Assembly (NCBI RefSeq): GCF_026913205.2
Contig: NZ_CP168151.1
Coordinates: 868,001-932,000, forward strand
Origin: Lentilactobacillus sp. SPB1-3
GTDB taxonomy: Bacteria > Bacillota > Bacilli > Lactobacillales > Lactobacillaceae
Reading direction: 5' to 3'
DNA: 64,000 nucleotides
The notes beneath the pieces were generated by a model. That model did no database searches. It was not told where the DNA came from and saw nothing but the letters and a program-made list of their open reading frames with translations. Made by a program: the position numbers and the translations under genes. Of the stretch, positions 60,973 through 64,000 are shown in pieces (the first letter of the stretch is position 1; every line of letters begins with the position of its first letter).

Positions 60973-61614
60973 ATGTTAATTGCAAGTTATAATCCTAAGG
61001 GGACGGGCGACACATTAATTGTGATCTTACGTCCAGACACTAAAGAGCAAAAACAAGAAATCAAGAATGACATAGTGCGAATTTCAGATGTTGAATCTAA
61101 TGAAACGTTAGGTTACAACTTCTTTAATGCCAGTCAGATTCTCGATGACTTAGAAGGAGTTAATGGTCAAGCGCCATTAACGGCTACTGATGTTGACAAA
61201 CTAAATTCTGCTTTGGTGGCTGCTGGTTTTACTGGAGATATTGAATTTGATCCAGAACCTAAGTTTGTCATTGGCTATGTGAAGAAGATGGAAGATCATC
61301 CTGATTCTGATCATTTGAAGGTAACCATTACAGTTGTTGATGGTGGAAAAGAGCTTCAAATCGTTAGTGGCTCACCTAACATGGCTGAAGATATCAAGGT
61401 AGTTGTTGCCAAAGTTGGTGCTATGATGCCTGATGGATTAATAATTTGGCCTGGTAAACTTCGTGGAGTAGAGAGCGATGGCATGATTGTTTCTGGTCGT
61501 GAATTACGATTAGCCAATGCTCCACAGAAAAAGGGAGCATTGATCTTGCCAAATGATTTTGGCGAAGTTGGTGATACCTTTGACTTTGACAAAGGTCAGC
61601 ACATTTTTGATTAA
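60973..61614 (+). CDS. ytpR: YtpR-type tRNA-binding domain protein
   Basis: A 213-residue protein whose C-terminal ~110 residues are an EMAP/Trbp111 tRNA-binding OB fold (GYVKKMEDHPDSDHLKVTITVV ... LQIVSGSPNMAED ... PGKLRGVESDGMIVSGREL), as in the PheT N terminus. The N-terminal ~90 residues (DUF4479-like) are specific to YtpR. It lies 25 bases after ytpP. Precise role unknown, presumably RNA binding. Confidence 0.93.
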   Translation: MLIASYNPKGTGDTLIVILRPDTKEQKQEIKNDIVRISDVESNETLGYNFFNASQILDDLEGVNGQAPLTATDVDKLNSALVAAGFTGDIEFDPEPKFVIGYVKKMEDHPDSDHLKVTITVVDGGKELQIVSGSPNMAEDIKVVVAKVGAMMPDGLIIWPGKLRGVESDGMIVSGRELRLANAPQKKGALILPNDFGEVGDTFDFDKGQHIFD

Positions 61615-61638
61615 AAAAGAAAAACGCAGGGGATTGCA

Positions 61639-64000
61639 ATGAATCATTATGATGGCCCTGCTTTTTTTCGTAGAAAACGCGAAAAACGGCAGGAAGTAAC
61701 TAATAAAAAATTAAATACAGAGTCTGATGATCGTCAATCTAAGATTAAAAAGGTAAGTCATCCAGAAGAAAGCACCAAAACTTCTAAAAGAGAGCAAACT
61801 AGCCAACAAGTATTGGCCTCAGCTCGCTCATTTTATGATTTACCGAGTGAAAAAAGCATTCGTCGAACTCCAGGCAATAACCAAAGAACTGCCGTTCCTG
61901 GTAGCAGACGTCGTGGACTATACGATTTATTTAAAACTGAATTGGCTGTTCAACCAGATCAGTTGATTTTATTTAGTCCAGTGGGGAATGAGTATGATTT
62001 TGATTTAGATAATGCGACAGTAAATGCTCAATCTGGGCAAGTTGTCGTTGAAGAGGAACCGGTTGTTAGAGAAAGTGATTCTGATAATGCACCGTTGCCT
62101 AATGATCAATGGCTCGATAATTCAAATTCAGCAACTGAAGTATCATCACAAGATGATCAAGATGTCGAGGATGAAGAGGTGGCAGATAGTTCGGCGAATG
62201 AAGAATTTAATGAACCTGATTCTGAACCAGATATTTATGATCAAACGGACAATCAATTGGATTCTATTGATGATACTGATACCGCTGAATCAATGAACGA
62301 CTATCAAGAGAGTAATTTTGAAACTTCAATGACTACTGTTGAGGATCCTTCGAAGATGGATGAAGATGATTCGTCTGTTGAAGAATCACTAACTCAACCA
62401 AGTCTAAGGGCCGCGAAGAAAGTTAAGGTTCGCAAAGGACTTGGCAAATCATTCAAAGCGATGCTGCATCAAAGATCTAATAAGTTAAACGATACTGACC
62501 GCCATTCTAAAGAAACTGGTTCTTATGATAATCGGGTGGATACTTTTAATGAACCTGAAAATGATCAGGTAGATTTACAATCGTCAGTCGCATTTACCAG
62601 CCATAACGAAGCAAGTGAAGTTTCAGATGCTCGGGCCGATCAAGAAAATTCAGTGGATGATGCGCCAGTTGAATTCAATGAACATTGGCGACCATCAATC
62701 ACTCTGCTGGACAAAGAGCCAACCGATAACATTCAGTTGAACGATTCATTTGTGACGGAGCAAATTACGAAGTTGAACCAAACTTTGTCGGCATTTAAAG
62801 TCAATGCTGAAGTGGTTAACTATACTGTCGGACCAACCATTACTCAGTTTGAAATCAAGTTAGCTTTGGGTGTTAAAGTTAGTCGGATCACCAATTTAGT
62901 TGATGATCTTAAACTTGCATTGGCTGCCAAAGATATTCGAATTGAGGCGCCAATTCCAGGCAAGTCAACAGTCGGAATTGAAGTTCCTAATCCACATTCA
63001 AGACCAGTTAATTTGGCTGAGATTATTGATTCGCCAGAATTTGTTAACGAGCAAGCCTCATTAGTCGCTGCAATTGGTGAAGATATTTCTGGAACCCCAG
63101 TAGTAGGGGACATTTCAAAAATGCCACACGCGTTGATTGCCGGGGCCACCGGTTCTGGTAAAAGTGTGTTTATTAATGGCTTATTAACGTCGTTAATGTA
63201 TAAAGCTAGCCCAGCTGATTTGAAACTGCTTTTGATTGACCCTAAGGCAGTTGAGCTTTCAATGTACAGTGGCATACCTCATTTGTTGGCGCCAGTTATT
63301 TCTGATCCACAAACAGCAACTCAAGCTTTGAAATGGGTTACTAAAGAAATGGATGAACGATACGAAAAACTGGCTGCTGCTTCGGTTCAAAATATTAAAC
63401 AGTTTAACCAAAAAGCTGAGGATTCTGGAGAGTATGGCTTGAAAATGCCTTATATTCTCATTGTAATTGATGAATTAGCTGATTTAATGATGGTTTCTTC
63501 TCAAGATACAGAAATGTATATTGCCAGAATCACGCAAAAGGCACGGGCTGCCGGTATTCACTTGATTGTAGCTACGCAAAGGCCTAGTGTGGATGTTGTT
63601 ACGGGAACCATTAAGAATAATATTCCAACTCGAATCGCTTTTGCTGTTTCTAGTCAGATCGATTCACGAACCATTTTAGATACTTCTGGTGCCGAAAAGT
63701 TACTTGGAAAAGGGGACATGCTTTATTTGCAAAGCGGTTCCTCAAAACCAGTTCGGCTACAAGGAGCGTTTGTTAAGAACGATGAGATTCATCGCGTAAT
63801 CGATTATGTTAGACAGACAGGTAAGCCACATTATCAATTTTCTCCTGAAGCATTGAAAAAATCTTACGAAGAAGCCGAGCAAAGTGACCCAATCATGGGT
63901 GATGTTTTAAATTATATTGCCGAGGAAGACTCTATTTCTACTTCAAAGCTTCAACGAGTCTTTTCAATCGGGTATAATAGAGCTGCAACGATTATTGATG
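61639..64000 (+). CDS. sftA: FtsK/SpoIIIE-family DNA translocase, SftA-like, 3' end outside window
   Basis: Starts at ATG 61639 with AGGGGA upstream and stays open to the window edge (787 codons visible). The first ~360 residues have no membrane helix; they are a basic start followed by a long Asp/Glu/Ser-rich linker, the layout of cytosolic SftA rather than membrane-bound FtsK. The motor domain shows an ORB-like FEIKLALGVKVSRI segment near 405, Walker A AGATGSGKSVFING near 501, Walker B ILIVIDELADLMM near 604, and LDTSGAEKLLGKGDMLY near 680. A gamma domain begins at the edge (EDSISTSKLQRVFSIGYNRAATII). It clears chromosomal DNA from the closing septum. Confidence 0.95.
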   Translation, partial: MNHYDGPAFFRRKREKRQEVTNKKLNTESDDRQSKIKKVSHPEESTKTSKREQTSQQVLASARSFYDLPSEKSIRRTPGNNQRTAVPGSRRRGLYDLFKTELAVQPDQLILFSPVGNEYDFDLDNATVNAQSGQVVVEEEPVVRESDSDNAPLPNDQWLDNSNSATEVSSQDDQDVEDEEVADSSANEEFNEPDSEPDIYDQTDNQLDSIDDTDTAESMNDYQESNFETSMTTVEDPSKMDEDDSSVEESLTQPSLRAAKKVKVRKGLGKSFKAMLHQRSNKLNDTDRHSKETGSYDNRVDTFNEPENDQVDLQSSVAFTSHNEASEVSDARADQENSVDDAPVEFNEHWRPSITLLDKEPTDNIQLNDSFVTEQITKLNQTLSAFKVNAEVVNYTVGPTITQFEIKLALGVKVSRITNLVDDLKLALAAKDIRIEAPIPGKSTVGIEVPNPHSRPVNLAEIIDSPEFVNEQASLVAAIGEDISGTPVVGDISKMPHALIAGATGSGKSVFINGLLTSLMYKASPADLKLLLIDPKAVELSMYSGIPHLLAPVISDPQTATQALKWVTKEMDERYEKLAAASVQNIKQFNQKAEDSGEYGLKMPYILIVIDELADLMMVSSQDTEMYIARITQKARAAGIHLIVATQRPSVDVVTGTIKNNIPTRIAFAVSSQIDSRTILDTSGAEKLLGKGDMLYLQSGSSKPVRLQGAFVKNDEIHRVIDYVRQTGKPHYQFSPEALKKSYEEAEQSDPIMGDVLNYIAEEDSISTSKLQRVFSIGYNRAATIID

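Noticed and set aside
62844-63275. Minus-strand 143-codon ORF
   Set aside because: Shadow of the sftA motor domain on the opposite strand, with no ribosome site.
1-64000. CRISPR arrays, IS elements, prophage or plasmid replication genes
   Set aside because: No regularly spaced direct repeats, transposase, integrase, phage structural or Rep genes were recognised anywhere in the window.

Overview
The window is chromosomal DNA of a low-GC Gram-positive bacterium of the Lactobacillaceae. The support is family-level: PepV dipeptidase, a D-aspartate ligase and aspartate racemase pair (Lys-D-Asp/Asn peptidoglycan crossbridge), a T-box controlled argS, the Bacillales/Lactobacillales blocks yheA-yhaO-yhaN-yhaM, prsA/hit/ecsAB and ytpP-ytpR-sftA, strong AGGAGG-type ribosome binding sites and U-rich terminators. 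A Companilactobacillus-like species would fit, but the species cannot be fixed by reading alone. No IS element, prophage, CRISPR array or rRNA operon was seen.

Layout. 0-9.7 kb: end of a lipid flippase-like gene, NAD(P)HX dehydratase, PepV, a universal stress protein, deoxynucleoside kinase, a Cof phosphatase, a GH65 disaccharide phosphorylase with beta-phosphoglucomutase, and MscL. 9.7-12.5 kb: a secreted sedolisin (S53) protease with a CAAX-protease-like membrane protein. 12.6-18.9 kb: a probable murein-peptide salvage locus (P1 aminopeptidase, C39-like peptidase, OppA-type lipoprotein, Ala-Glu epimerase YkfB, gamma-D-Glu-diamino acid endopeptidase YkfC, and a beta-lactamase-fold hydrolase without signal peptide). 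19-22.5 kb: DUF1002 protein, OhrR-like regulator, membrane protein, tRNA-Leu(CAG), stress protein and small genes missed by length cut-offs. 22.7-28.1 kb: a four-gene operon asnB-murE-D-Asp ligase-Asp racemase that can build an amidated D-Asp crossbridge on L-Lys muropeptides.

28.5-44.5 kb looks like an accessory region. It starts at tRNA-Gly(CCC) and holds a chain of small regulator-plus-target cassettes: a cysteine-less Lpd-like flavoprotein preceded by a coupled 29-codon ORF, two TetR-SDR pairs, a MarR/LysE divergent pair, TetR/HXXEE/YhgE, a GyrI-like protein, an old yellow enzyme, and an ABC exporter with its own TetR. Several cassettes show matched operators at the regulator and target promoters. 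Six of the terminators here are variants of one stem-loop sequence not seen elsewhere in the window. Decay is visible too: a YfhO C-terminal remnant and a GNAT gene broken by one in-frame TAA.

44.6-64 kb returns to conserved housekeeping order: ThrE-type exporter, T-box and argS, a class A penicillin-binding protein, YheA/YlbF-like protein, YhaO-YhaN-YhaM, PrsA, a YtxH-like protein, HIT, EcsAB, TrmB, YtpP, YtpR and a cytosolic FtsK-type translocase (SftA-like) that runs off the right edge.
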